64,000 nucleotides of DNA from Manis javanica (lineage: Eukaryota; Chordata; Mammalia; Pholidota; Manidae): the NCBI RefSeq assembly GCF_040802235.1, contig NC_133169.1:41609034-41673033 (forward strand), given 5' to 3'. Each line of letters starts with the position of its first letter. The stretch's first letter is position 1. A program made the position numbers and the translations under genes. Below the pieces are notes generated by a model. The model was given only the letters and a program-made list of their open reading frames with translations. It was not told where the DNA came from and did not search any database. Positions 21,780 to 34,590 of the stretch are shown here, in pieces.

Positions 21780-24100
21780 CTTATATTTCTTTTGCTCTTT
21801 TATATAAATTTTCAGTGATGAATTTGCTTTCACATATTTTCTTGTCATTAAATAGTGCCATTTCATTTCAGCTTATAAAAGTCCCTTTCATGTTTTTTGT
21901 AATAAGTCTGGTTTAGTTCATCTGGTGATGAAGCCCTTGAGGTTTTGCCTATTGGAAACTTCTCATCTCTCCGTCTGCTCTGAGTGACGGCCATGCCGGG
22001 TGGAGCACAGTCGGAGGCGGGACTTCTCCTGTCATGCTTTGAATGTGCCATCCTGCTGCTTCAAGTGCTGAGGAATTTTTACTGAAAGTCTGCTGATAGC
22101 CTTATGGTGCTTCTTTTATATGTAGCACGTTGTTTATTTCTTGCTACTTGTAAGATCCTCTCTTTAATTTTTACTTTTTCACACTTTAATAAGAGTGTGA
22201 CTTTGTGTGGGGATCTTGGTGTCGTATTATTTGGATGAGTAGTTGGGTGAGTAACTTGGTAAGTTCCACTGTCTTGTCTTCCAGATCACTGATCTGTTCT
22301 TCTATTTCATCCCATCTCCCACTGAAACCTTCATTAATTATTCATTTCAATTGTAATATTCTTCACCTCCATGACTTGTTTGGTTCTTGCAGGTATTTTC
22401 TATCTGTTTTTAAAATTCTCAATATGTTCATCTGTTATTTTCCTGAGTTCAGTGGACATATTTATGATCATTACTCTGAACTCCTTGTCATGTAGATTAC
22501 TTACTACAGGAAGTCACCAAGCATGGCAAAATCATGACCCCAGTTTTTGAAAATAAGTTCTCTATTACTTACTCTGACATATTCAACTAGTACCTGAGTT
22601 GTGGAGAGGCAAACTCAATTTTTGTTTCAGCAAAAGTGAAAACAGTTATTAAAGTGTCAGTCATTTCACTGAGGCATTTTTTCTTCATTAGCATTCCCCT
22701 TGTCTGGTGTATGTGTGATGAGGTACTTGAATTCTACCAAAATTGAATCTTATCAGTTTTTCCAATATATTCATTGTTTGAAGACATTTACAATGTTATC
22801 CTTTTAGAACAATTCATCTTCAGGTTTGAAGGACATTTATACTGGATATAAGTTCAAAGTTAAATTTTAAAATTCAATGTTTTCTATATGTTGCTGAAAC
22901 TTGTCCTGGTCTGCATAATTTCCTATGATGTGTCTTTTATTACTAGTTATATGCTTTGTCTCTATGATGAATCTCTTTCATCAGTGATTATATGTTTATT
23001 AATTATGATACATCTTTTTGCTTCAGAATGCTTCTTGTGCTTGAATTTTTGTTGTTGCTTGCAATAGTGAATTCATCATTTTTTCAAACATGGAAATTAT
23101 TTCTCCATTATTTCATCAAATCATTTTTATATCCACCTATTTTTTCTGTATTTGATATAGTAACTACATATATAAAATATTTTAAATATTCTCAAATTGG
23201 ATAGATATTTTTTCTAGTATTTGTGTTCTCCATATCATTTTGGATAGTCTTACTTATTATGCCTTAATATTTACTATTATTTCATTTTGAAATGCCCTGG
23301 ATATTTTTTCAATCCCATGTATTTTTCATCTCACATGTAATAATTGCATCACTAGTTGGTCAACTTTTTCTTTGTATATTTACCATGTCTCTTACATGAT
23401 CAAAACTTTCACTACCTTCTTGAATCTGTGGAATGCATCTGTAATAACTATATAACACATTATTTGAGAGATGGTCATATACACACAAGTCACTTTAATG
23501 CATTCATAACTGCTTGTAACAATTTCTTTAGTTAATTAGAGCATTTTCACAAACTTCAAAAGAAATCCAAACCAGTAAACTATGACCCTCCTACTAACTA
23601 ACTCATCCATTCCAACCCTAAGCAAACAATAATTTAAATTTGGCCACCATGGTTTATGTATTCTGGGAGATTCATAAGAATGGAATTACATAATGAAGGG
23701 CCTTTTGTAACTATATTATTAAACATAGCATATTTCTTTCAAAAGTTATGCTGAAGCATGCATCAGAACTTAATTGCTTTACAATGCAAAATAATATTTC
23801 ATTGTATGTTTACATGATACTAATCCATTCATCAGGTGATGGATATATTGCTTTTCTCAATATTCTGATGTTTCTGAATAATGTTGCTATGTACTAGATT
23901 TCATTTGGATATGTGTTTTGGTCTCCTTTGGGAATTATTTAATATTGGAGTTTCAGGGTCATATGGCCAATCTTCCTTTCATTATTTGAGAAAATGCCAC
24001 ACTGATGTCCATAGCAACTGCACCAGTTATATTCTCACTGGTATTGCATGAGATTTTCATTATAAATGTCACTAATTATGACATTAATAGAATAAAATGT
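21780..24100 (-). mobile_element. Old L1-derived block A (duplicated at 60,631-64,000)
   Basis: 21,780-22,500 is old L1 ORF1/5' sequence read on the minus strand; 22,510-23,520 is AT-rich sequence of probable L1 origin; 23,530-24,100 is an L1M ORF2 C-terminal remnant (ccattcatcaggtgatggat). The entire block recurs in the same orientation after 60,631, with about 1.1 kb extra between the points matching 22,500 and 22,520. No gene is seen. Confidence 0.65.
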
Positions 24101-24288
24101 TTAAAAACACTCTGAATGGAGAAAGTGTATGAAATAAAAGAATTTTGAAGAACACAAATACAATTCATAAAAGAGCTGTGAAATTGAGATGAGACATCAT
24201 GGTATGAAAGTCTAAGGAATAGCATTATTATAAGACAGGACAATTATAATATTTAGAAAAAATTAAAAACATGAAATCATGCTACTTC
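24101..24288. other. 3' flank of U2 receptor
   Basis: A short flank that matches the U3 3' flank (for example ctgaatggagaaagtgtatg against tgaatggagaaagtttagaa near 38,543). U2 homology to the other units ends near 24,100 at block A. Confidence 0.6.
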
Positions 24289-25275
24289 TTAGTTTCTTGA
24301 AAAGTGGATCCCAAATTCAAAACTTTCTTTAGAACTGTCATGAGTTCTGAGATTGTGAATTACTGGGTTTAGCACAGGAGTGAGTATGATGTAAAGGACA
24401 GACACCACCATATCCTTCTCAGGGGTGTGGTTGGAGCTGGGGAGCATGTAGGTGTAGACGACAACCCCATAGAAGAGGGTGACCACAGTCATGTGGGAGG
24501 AGCAGGTGGCAAAGGCCTTCTTCCGGCCCTCTGCTGAGTTCATCCTGTGGATGGTGAGGAGGATGAAACCATAGGAGCCTGAAATGATGGTCACAGGGAT
24601 GAGCAGCATGAGGACACAGCAGAGGTACATGAGTGTCTCATACATGAAGGTGTCTGAGCAGGAGAGCTTCATCACAGCAGGGACCTCACAGAAGAAATGA
24701 TGGATCTCCCGGGATCTACAGAAGGGGACTGTCATGGTGATGGGAGTGAAAAAGGAGCCATCCACAGATGCCGGAGTCCCAGAGCCCGATGCGAGGAGAA
24801 TGCACGCCCTGTGGTTCATGAGGACAGGGTAACGAGGAAGACACCAGATGGCTGCATAGCGGTCATAACCCATGACAGCGGGAAATAAAAATTCTGAACC
24901 TGACAGTGTCATATAGAGGAACATCTGCATCCCACATCCAGGGGCTGAGATTGTGTTCACACCCGGGACCCGGTCCATGAGCACCTTGGGTACAATGATG
25001 GAAATGTACGTCACGTCCATGAGAGAAAACTGTCTGATGAAAAAGTACATGGGGGTGTGGAGGCGGGGCTCAGAGTGTATCAGAAGGATCAGGATGGTGT
25101 TTCCAGACAAGGCCATCAGGAAAACCACAGAAATGACCACACAAAGGACAGCTGGGTTTTGGGGTTGATTGAAGATTCCCAGCAGGATGAACTCTGACCT
25201 CCTGTGTGGTTGGCCTTCCAGGTGGTGTCCTCCATGATTACACTTGGCCCACCAAGGAGAGAAGTAATGGGGCAC
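24289..25275 (-). CDS. OR2T4-like: OR2T4-like olfactory receptor, open frame but probably non-functional, U2
   Basis: A 328-codon open frame covering all seven membrane segments of an odorant [13 protein letters not shown] (TM1), [16 protein letters not shown] (TM2), GYDRYAAI (end of TM3), [13 protein letters not shown] (TM6). The ancestral ATG is at 25,235-25,233, but one base is missing at about 25,200-25,212 relative to U4, so that ATG no longer reads into the receptor. The frame is open only because an out-of-phase ATG 40 bases upstream (25,275) happens to join it, which replaces the glycosylated N-terminus with MPHYFSPWW... That ATG lies upstream of the predicted splice acceptor. Other damage: ICHPLC reads IWCLPR, the TM4 residues GCWLLG read [15 protein letters not shown] reads NPVIHNLRT, and the C-tail is rearranged. 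Decay is the simplest reading; an expressed receptor is not excluded. Confidence 0.8.
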   Translation of the reverse strand: MPHYFSPWWAKCNHGGHHLEGQPHRRSEFILLGIFNQPQNPAVLCVVISVVFLMALSGNTILILLIHSEPRLHTPMYFFIRQFSLMDVTYISIIVPKVLMDRVPGVNTISAPGCGMQMFLYMTLSGSEFLFPAVMGYDRYAAIWCLPRYPVLMNHRACILLASGSGTPASVDGSFFTPITMTVPFCRSREIHHFFCEVPAVMKLSCSDTFMYETLMYLCCVLMLLIPVTIISGSYGFILLTIHRMNSAEGRKKAFATCSSHMTVVTLFYGVVVYTYMLPSSNHTPEKDMVVSVLYIILTPVLNPVIHNLRTHDSSKESFEFGIHFSRN

Positions 25276-25316
25276 TCATGAGATGCCACCTGCTGAATAA
25301 CTCTTTAGGGTGTGGG

Positions 25317-25318
<2 letters not shown>

Positions 25319-25353
<35 letters not shown>
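25319..25353. repeat. (GT)n microsatellite upstream of U2 receptor
   Basis: About 17 TG dinucleotides, the inverted counterpart of the (CA)n at 5,045. Confidence 0.95.
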
Positions 25354-25357
<4 letters not shown>

Positions 25358-25375
25358 TTGTGTGTGTATCAAACC

Positions 25376-27764
25376 AGTTATGCTAAGTGGAGGAAACCCT
25401 ATGGTCCTGGAGACTGAGAGGTTGCACGTTACCTGTAATTCTATGAATATGCCAGAAAATTAATAATTCACAACTGTGGGACAAAATAATTGGGAACTTG
25501 GAGGTTATCAAAGTTCAAGATCATGAGATGACCTCATGATATATGTCATTAATCCAGTATGGAAATTTGCATAGTCATGGGTGTATACAAACACAAAAAG
25601 TGAATTGTTAAAGATGCGATATCATTTTCTAAAGTTTTTGTTATAGGACACAGAATTTCACTAACATCTCTGGTTTAATACCCAATTAAGCTCTTAAAAC
25701 TCTTGAAGATTCATTCAATATAAGGAAGATTTTGCATTTCACAGTGCATGCAAATACTGAGTTATTACATTGTACATTGTACACCTGAAACTAATATGTT
25801 ATATGTCAATTTTATACTTCAGTTTTTAAAAAGGCTTAAAAAGTTACTGAATCACAGTTCGAGATAATCCATATGAAAGTCTGAACCCATTGTTCCTGTG
25901 AGACTTGGTCACACATTGAAACAGTGAAATTGGATGGCTTGAGCTGTATATTCAGAAGTAGCCTGTGGGCCTTACCAAGGAACCCTCTGGACAACCTAGG
26001 GGCAACATTAGGAGTCCAGACTGAAGCAGTACTGCACCTGTGGGTCCGGCTTAACCTGCGCCCCTATCCCCCTCTCCACTCTACATAAAATGAGGGCAAG
26101 CACAATTATATCAGGCATGGTTAGGAATAAATGAGCTAAAATTATGGAAGTGGTTAGATAATGACCAGTTACAGTGAATACATATGTATACCACTATTTT
26201 AAATAATTAATATATATAGAGAGAGAATTGTGCAGAATATATGTAAGCGAGGGCTCTTGTTCTTCTTGTATACTGATATAAATTGCAGTTAGGTCAGTTC
26301 ACCAGTTTTAGTATCTATATACGCTTTTGATAATTTGTATTTCATAATTTCTGTATTCCTAAAGAGTTTATGCATGAATTTGTCTATGTATTTATACTTA
26401 TATTATACATATTTACATGTGTATATAGACATATATAATTTTTATAATTATAAAAACTTTAAATTAATAAACACAAGTATATAAATATAAATGAATATGC
26501 ACATATAATGTATTTCTTATATTAGTCCGGGTTAAGCAGAACTTTATGCTGACGTTCATTTTTATTCTATGTAGTACATGTTTTTCCAAGTTGCAATTCA
26601 TCATTTTAAAACTTCTACCATTTGCTGTAAATATCAGGGGACAACAAATAGGATTTAGAGGGTCATCAGTATTTATCAGAAAAGCTTTTGTTTTCCATAG
26701 GTTATCTTTTTTAATGTACACAGAAGATAATTTTCATGAAAACTGAGATGCAAAGAGGAAAACGGAATAACACGGAGAGATTCCTGACTCCAGTTCCCCG
26801 TTGGCTCCTCGGTCCTGCTGCTCACGGGCAGCTTCTGATTCATCTGAAGTTGAATCAAAGACAAATTAAAATTCATTACACCTAGGGAGGTCACAATCAG
26901 TCTATTCAGGAACACATGTTATATAAATATGATTTAAAGTAGAATTTTAAAGTAACTACAATATAAATAAAATGGATGATAGATGCAAAAGATATCTGAT
27001 CTTTCTTAAGGGAACCAGTGACAATTTATCTGTATTTTCTCATGAAGATTAGATCTCTGCAGATTTTCAGTTTCCGACAAGTTAAAATGCAGTAAAGGGG
27101 AATATATGGGGTCCTTTTTCTGGGAAGAGTTGAGAGGTGTTTATTTTTCAGGGATATTTCCCAATGATATTTAACATATCAAATATATTTTATACTACTG
27201 CATTAATTACAAATGTTAATCACTATAATCAAATTGTTAATAAATTGAATTTATTTAGGCTGTTTAAGCAGCAGACAACACTCACAGTGACTTCAATTTC
27301 TTAATGTAAATATCCAAGAAATATGGACATATCGTTTTAGAAAATTAATCATTCAAACAGCAACATCACTGGCATATGGATTCTGAGCTCTATGAAAAAG
27401 TTAAAAACAGTCCAGTTAATTGCAAAACAGACCTGTTTGCCAGTCTATACTTGTGATCAAACTAAATGAGGGCTAGCAGAGGCACCAGTCATGTGAGACC
27501 TTCAGCTGTTTGCTGAGCAAGTGGAAGGAGACTGGAAGGGAATTTGCGGTCACTGGGGAAATCTCTGCTGCACCTCAGTAAATGGGAATCAGCATCACTA
27601 GGCCACAGCAAGCAGCCCACGTGGGATACAGACCTAGAGGGAGCATTGTGTGCACCACCCTCAGCAGCGGCCCCCACCCCATGCAGACTTAGTCTAATGC
27701 AACTCCTTGAGTTTCATGGAAACAGTTTAGTGCATCTTTAAGTTGAGGTTATTGATAGTGTTTG
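25376..27764. other. Unit U2 upstream flank, no gene seen
   Basis: Inverted relative to 2,700-5,040 in U1 and alignable along most of its length, including the L1 3' UTR remnant at about 25,740-25,850 and the ORF-like stretch at 27,489-27,677 that mirrors 2,828-2,960. It is not a gene. Confidence 0.6.
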
Positions 27765-27960
27765 TGGCCTGTGCCAAACCTTTATTTGAAGCTAACAGCA
27801 TTCCAGGAATTGTCCTAATGATCAGCAAATTCCTTCCTTCCCAGGAGCCTGTGAGTTACCTACTCAGCTTACTTTGTCCTTTTACATGATAAAAGCTTCA
27901 GGATCTCAGAGTATTTGCCTAATGACACAAACCAAGTGGGGTGAGAGCTGTCTCAGCCCA
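27765..27960 (-). repeat. MIR SINE remnant (U2 copy)
   Basis: Mirrors the MIR at 2,490-2,680; it includes a reverse-read 'gagtatttgcctaatgacacaaacc' piece and the 'gctaacagcattccaggaattgtcct' end. Confidence 0.55.
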
Positions 27961-28404
27961 TGATTCGGCCCCACAGGATGTGCCTCTCCCCCAGGTCTCT
28001 TGACAGCAGGGCCTTCCCTCCATCGGGGACAACCTGGTGTTGGGCACCCATGTCAGCTTTCCTGGGGAACTATAAGTATGACGGAGACACTTGTTTCTAG
28101 TATTTTATAAACCTCAGAAATCAACCCCAAGTAATCATTCCCACTCCATTTAAGATAGTAGCTCTACTTCTGTAGATTTCAATCTCAAGTAAAGAAAATA
28201 CATCATCCAGTAAATGGGGATGAATGTATATATTCCTTTTCCCACAAATAGTTGGAAAACAAAAAAATGTTTCCTAATATATTGCAATAAATACATGCAA
28301 TATAGACAGATTTGTAAGAAAAAGAATACATGCTTTCCTTCTTAAATGCAGATAGGTCAAAATTGAGAAAACAGTTTCAGCTAATAAAATGTGAAATAAG
28401 AACA

Positions 28405-28640
28405 GTCAATACAATAATTACCCTTTCCCCTTGAAGTTCTGTCTACTTCTGTGGTTGAGACCACCATCAGGTGATGCTTCTCATCCCATCCAGATGGGCT
28501 AATGGCACATGTCCAGGTTAAGTGTACAAATAAGGAGGAGAGTGACGTCATCCCTGGCGTTACTATGCCCATTGAGTGGATGCTTTTTCTTTTGACAAAT
28601 CCCCTCTGAGACTCTGATGAGGAATGCAATTAAGAGCTAA
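28405..28640 (-). promoter_or_regulatory. Candidate receptor promoter and 5' noncoding exon (U2), with consensus CRE
   Basis: The U2 copy of the conserved block. It keeps the gtctcagaggggattt motif, the possible donor g|gtaatt (near 28,418) and a perfect palindromic cAMP response element TGACGTCA at 28,543-28,550. U1 and U3 have tgatgtca/tgacatca and U4 has tgatgtcg at the same point. Confidence 0.45.
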
Positions 28641-29252
28641 CTAAGCTAATGGAAAGCCCTGTTAAAATTTTTGGATTTTTCTCTTATGTCTTAAAAATAA
28701 TCTTTTACTGTTAATGTTAACATGTATGAAAAGCTAAACCTATATTAACAATAATCACAAATCCCAACACCTGCAATAAATTCTTGGTTATGAATATGTT
28801 CATGTATATATGAATACATATACTTTTTCCTTTAAAGTTCAATGAAAATTTGTGAAATACTGTTACTTTTTCTTTTTCACTGACAAAGAATCTGAAACTA
28901 GTAATTCAATAGATTTGTCAATGACAAAACCACTAGTCATCATGGCGCTTGAAAGTAAAATTAAGTTCATTTCCTTCACATCTTTATCCTGGATGGATGA
29001 CTGATTATATACTTAATTCTGTTCTTTATATGAAATCCGTTAATTTAATGCTACCTAATTTTCTCTATATTTCAATTTATTTCTTTCTACAATTTTCCAG
29101 TTTTATTGAGATATAATGACATGTAACATTTTATATTACAATATGTGTAATGTAGTTTCATGACTTAAATTCAGCATTTGATCCATTTTGAGTTTATTTT
29201 TGTGTCTGGAGTTAGACATTAATCCAGTTTTGCTCTATTACATGTAGCTGTC
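28641..29252. other. Upstream end of unit U2
   Basis: 28,641-29,090 matches the stretch at 1,396-1,834 inverted. 29,095-29,252 is L1-derived (3' end, then an ORF2 scrap) and is broken by the L1B insertion. No gene. Confidence 0.55.
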
Positions 29253-32200
29253 TAGTATTTTTTTATTAAGATATCATTGATATACAACCTTATGAAAGTT
29301 TCATGTGAGCAACATTGTGGTTACTACATTCCTCCCTATTATCAAGTCCCTACCACATACCCCATTATAGTCACTGACCATCAGCATAGTAAGACACTAT
29401 AGAGTCACTGCTTGTCTTCTTCATGCTATACTGCCTTCCCTGTGCCCTCCCTACATTATGCATGCTAATCATAATGCCCCTTAATGTCTTTCTCCCTCCC
29501 TTCCCACCGACCCACCCCAACCCCTTTCCCTTTGGTAACTGCTAGGCCATTCTTGGGTTCTGTGAATCTGCTTCTGTTTTGTTTCTTCAGTTTCTGCTTC
29601 CTTGTTATACTCCACAGATGAGTGAAATCATTTGATACTTGTTTTTCTCCACCTGGCTTATTTCACTGAGCATAATGCCCTCTAGCTCCATCCATGTTGT
29701 TGCAAATGATAGGATTTGTTTTCTTTTTTTGGTTGAATAATATTCCATTGTATATATGTACCACATCTTCTTTATCTATTAATCTACTGATGGAACAAGT
29801 TGCTTCCATGTCTTGGCTATTGTAAATAATGCTGAGATAAACATAGGGGTGCATATGTCTTTTTGAATCTGTGATCTTGTTTTCTTAGGGTAAATTCCTA
29901 TGAATGGAATTCCTGAGTCAAATGGTATTTCTGTTGTTAGTTTTGTGAGGAACCTCCATATTGCTTTCCATAATGGTTGAACTAATTTATATTCACACCA
30001 ACAGTGTAGGAGGGTTCCTCTTTCTCTACATCCTCCCCAGCATTTGTTGTTTCTTGTCTTTTGGATGTTGGCCATCCTGACTGGTGTGAGGTGATTTCTC
30101 ATTGTGGTTTTAATTTGCATTTCCCTGATGATTAGCAATGTGGAGCATTTTTGCATGTCCCTGTTGGCCATCTGAATTTCTTCTTCTGAGAAGTGTCTGT
30201 TCAGATCCTCTGCCTATTTTTTAATTGGGTTATTGCTTTTCGGGTGTTGAGGCATGTGAGCTCATTATATATTTTGGATGTTAACCCCTTATCAGATATG
30301 GCATTTATGAATATATTCTTCCATATGTTAAGATGCCTTTTTGTTTTACTGATGTTGTCCTTTGATGTACAGAAGCTTTTTAGTTTAATGTAGTCCCATT
30401 TGTTCATTTTTGCTTTTGTTTCCCTTGACCAAGGAGATATGTTCATGAAAAAGTTGCTCATGTATATATTCAATAGAGTTTTGCCTATGTTTCCTTAGAG
30501 TTTTATGGTTTCATGACTTATATTCAGATCTTTGATCTATTTTGTGTTTACTTTTTTGTGTGGAGTTAGACAGTAATCCAGTTTCATTCTCTTACATGTA
30601 GCTGTCCAGTTTTGCCAACACCAGCTATCGAAGAGGCTGTCCTTTCCCCATCGTATGTCCATGACTTCTTTATCATATGTTAATTGGCCATATGTGTGTG
30701 GGCTTATGTCTGGACTCTCTGTTCTATTCCATTGATCTATGGGTCTGTTCTTGTGCCAGTACCAAATTATCTTGATTACCGTGGCTTTGTAGTAGAGCTT
30801 GAAGTCGGCAAGTATGATCCTCCCCTTTTTCCTCTTCCTTCTAAGGATTGTTTTGGCTATTCCGGGTCTTTTGTGGTACCATGTGAATTTTAGAACTATT
30901 TGTTCTGGTTTGTTGAAGAATGCTGTTGGTATTTAGATAGGACTGCATTGAATCTGTAGATTGCTTTAGGCAGGATGGCCATTTTGACAATAGTATTTCT
31001 TCCTATCCATGAGCATGGGATTTATTTCCATTTATTGGTGTATTCTTTAATTTCTCTCAAGAGTGTCTTGGAGTTTTCAGGGTATAGGTCTTTCACTTCC
31101 TTGATTAGCTTTATTCCTAGGTACTTTAATTTTTGATGCAATTGTGAATGGCATTGTTTTTCCTGATTTCTCTCTCTACTAGTTCCTCATTAGCATATAG
31201 GAATGCAACAGATTTCTGTGTATTAATTTTATATCCTGCTGCTTTGCTGAATTAAGATATTAGTTCTAGTACTTTTGGAGTGGATTCTTTAGGGGTTTTT
31301 ATATACAATACCATGTCCTCTGCAAAGAGTGACAATTTAGTTTGTTCCTTGCCAGTAGGGATTCCTTTTATTACTTTATGTTGTCAATTGCTGTGGCTAG
31401 GACCTCCAGTACTATGTTGAATAAATGTGGGGAGAGTGGGCATCTTTGTCTTGTCCTCAATCTTAGAGGAAAAGCTTCCAGCTTTTCACTGTTAAATATG
31501 ATGTTGGCTTTGGGTTTCTCCTATATGGCCTTCATTATATTGAGGTACTTGCCCTCTATACTCATTTAGTTGAGGGATTTTGGGCCTCATTTGTTATTGT
31601 TTTTCTATTTTCATTAATTCTGAATTCAGACTGTTTATTTGCGATTGTTCTTCCTTGTTTAGAAACGCCTGAATTGCTGTATAATTTTCTCAAAGAACTG
31701 CATTCACTGAATTCCCCAGAATATGGGCATTGAGCTGTTGTTTTCATTTGTATCCATATATTGCTTGATCTCTGTTTTAATTTGGTCATTGATCCATTGA
31801 TTATTTAGAAGTATGTTGTTAAGCCTCCATGTATTTGTGGGTCTTTTTGTTTTCTTTTCACAATTTATTTCTAATTTCATAACATTTTGATCTGAGAAGT
31901 TGGTTGGTACAATTTCAATATTTTTGAATTTTACTCTTTTTGTGGCCTAGTATGCGATCTATTGTTGAAAATTTTCTATGTACACTTGAGAAGAATGTGT
32001 ATTCTGCTACTTTTGGGTGGAGTATTCTGTAACTGTCTGTTAGGTCCATCTGTTCTAATGTGTTGTTCAGTGCCTTTGTGTCCTTACTTATTTTCTGTCT
32101 GGTTTATCTGTCCTTTGGAATGAGTGGTGCATTGAAGTCTCCTAAAGTGAATGTATTGCATTCTATTTCCCCCTCTATTTCTGTTAGTGTTTGTTTCACA

Positions 32201-34590
32201 TATGTAGATGTTCTTATGTTGGGTGCATGGATATTTATAATCATTATATCCTCTTGTTGGATGGACTCCTTTATTATTATGTAATGTTCTTTGCCTTTTG
32301 TTACTTTCTTTGTTTTGAAGTTTATTTTATCTAATACAAGTATTTCACCTCTTGCCTTTTTTCTCCCTATTTTTTGTATGAAATATCTTTTTTCATCTCT
32401 TCACTTTAAGTCTATGTATGTCTTTGGGTTGGAAGTGAGTCTCTTGTAGACAGCACATAGATGGGTCTTGCTTGTCTATTCATTCTGTAACTCTATGTCT
32501 TTTGATTGGTGCATTCAGACCATTTACATTTAGGGTGATTATTGATAGATATGTTCTTATTGCCACTGCAGGCTTTGGATTAGTAGTTACCAAAGGTTCA
32601 AGGATCATTCCCTTACTATCCAACAGTTTATCTTAACTCACTTATTATGCTATTACAAATGCAATCTGAAAACTTTTTTCTCCCTTCTTTGTCTTCCTCC
32701 TCCACTCTTTGTATGTTAGGTGTCATATTCTGTACTGTTTGTGTGTCCTTTGATTGACTTTTTGGGTAGCTGATTTAATTTTGCATTTGTTTAATAATGA
32801 ATTGGTGTACTTCCTTTACTGTGGTTTTATTTTCTCTGGTGAAAGCTATTTAGCCTTAGGAACACTTCCATCTATAGCAGTCCCTTTAAAATACACTGCA
32901 GAGATGGTTTATGGGAAGTAAATTCCCTCAACTTCTGCTTATCTGGAAATTGTTTAATCCTTCCTTCAAATTTAAAAGATAATCTTTCCAGATAGAGTAT
33001 TCTTGGTTGCAGGCTCTTCTGTTACATTGCATTGAACATATCATGCCACTCCATTTTGGCCTGTAAGGTTTCTGCTGAGAAGTCTGATAATAGCTTGATG
33101 GGTTTTCCTTTGTAGGTGATCTTTTTTCTCTCTCTGGCTTCTTTTAATACTCTGTTCCTGTCCTTGATCATTGCTATTTTAATTATCATATGTCTTGGTG
33201 TTGTCCTCCTTGGGTCCCATGTGTTTGGAGATCTGTGAACTTCCATGACCTGAGATACTATTTCCTTCCCCATAATGGGGAAGTTTTCATCAATTATTTC
33301 TTCAAAGACACTTTCTACCCCTTTTTCTGTCTCCTCTTCTTCTGGTATCCCTAGAATGCAAATATTGTTCCATTTTGATTGGTCCCACAGTTTTCTTAAT
33401 ATTCTTTCATTCCTAGAGATCCTTTTTTCACTCTCTCTCCCTCAGCTTCTTTGTATTCCTGTTCTCTAATTTCTATCCCATTTTTCATCTCTACTCATCT
33501 GATCTGCCTTTAAATCACTCCATTGTATGATTCATTTCAGCTACTGTGTTTTTCACAGTATCTATCTCTGTCTTGAATTCCTTCATTAGATCTTGAATAT
33601 TTTTCTGTAGCTCTGTTCACATGCTTATGACTTTTATTTTGAATTATTTTGCCGGAAGATTGGTGACTTCAGTTTCACTTAACCCTCTTTCTTGTGTTTG
33701 AGGAATTTTGGATTGAACAAGGTTTTTCTGCCTTTTCATAATCTTGGCGCAATGGCAAGGTTTGCAGGGAAGCACTGCTGGAGCCTACCCAAAGGTGAGA
33801 GCTCTTTCCTGCTTCCCTGCTTCACAGCCTGCCTCTGCTGTCAGGGTCAGTTAGTCGCATGCCAGGAGCAGCCTCTGCATTAAGCCCTGCACTGCCATAG
33901 GTGGGGCTGCCCTCTGGCTGGCCTGGAATAATGGCATGGGTCACAGGTAATCCATGCCAGTGCCTGCCAAGAGGACAGATCTCTTGCCTTCTTCCCTACC
34001 ACAGTGCCTGTCTCTGCTGTCAAAGCTTGTGAGCCATGCACAGGGAGCAGCCTCTGTGTTAAGCCACTGTAGTTGCCATAGGTGGGGCTGCCCTCTGGCT
34101 GGCCTGGAGCAATGATTGGGGTAGCAGGTTTGCATGCAGGTGCTGGCTGGGAGGAAGAAGTGGCAGGCTGCTTACCATGGTGTGGTCCATTGCCCGCAAG
34201 GGTGATGGAGTGCCTGAAGCTCCTGAAAGTTCCCAACCTGCTAGGCTGAATGTGCTGGGACAATTTTGTCCACCTGTTCCTTCTCCTGAGCAGCAAGCTC
34301 TGTGTAATCCTTGCCCCTATAGCAGCCCTTTTACTGTTAGGAAGTCTTTCAAAGGGCACACCTTTCTTTTGTTCCAGAGCAGCCAGTGTGGGAACCTGTT
34401 CTCCACAAATGGCTGGAATCTCAGTCCCTGACTTTTCAACCCCTCTAATCTCCTGAACACCATACAATGTGAGTTTGTGCTCCTGGAGAAGATATCCAGA
34501 GTGGGGTGTTTATCAGTCGTGGGCTTCAACTCCCTCCATGCTCTGTGTCTCTTCCTCCTGCTGGTGAGCTGGGGTGGAGACTACATACAT
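29253..34590 (-). mobile_element. Near full-length L1 (L1B) with internal RT deletion
   Basis: A minus-strand LINE-1 that can be followed from its 3' UTR and T-rich start (29,255, the reverse of its tail) through ORF2, ORF1 and a long 5' UTR to about 34,590. ORF2 C-terminal residues are readable at 29,779-30,473 ([34 protein letters not shown]). At about 31,565 the palm sequence that precedes 'IEGKY' jumps to the linker that encodes EEQMRPK, so about 870 bp present in L1A are missing, including part of the RT fingers. Endonuclease sequence is at about 31,600-32,640 and ORF1 at about 32,990-33,640. It has many other frameshifts and stops. It is older than L1A. Confidence 0.85.
33740..34112 (-). 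repeat. Tandem ~180-bp monomers in L1B 5' UTR
   Basis: gccataggtggggctgccct occurs at 33,894 and again at 34,075, a period of 181. The preceding tgctgtca ... gcctctg(c/t)(a/g)ttaag motif also repeats with a period of about 180. At least two units are visible. A related unit is in L1C around 59,750-59,935. Confidence 0.7.

Noticed and set aside
22205-23204. Hydrophobic short open frames resembling membrane proteins
   Set aside because: T-rich antisense L1 sequence gives Phe/Leu/Ile-rich readings. No start, spacing or conservation supports genes.
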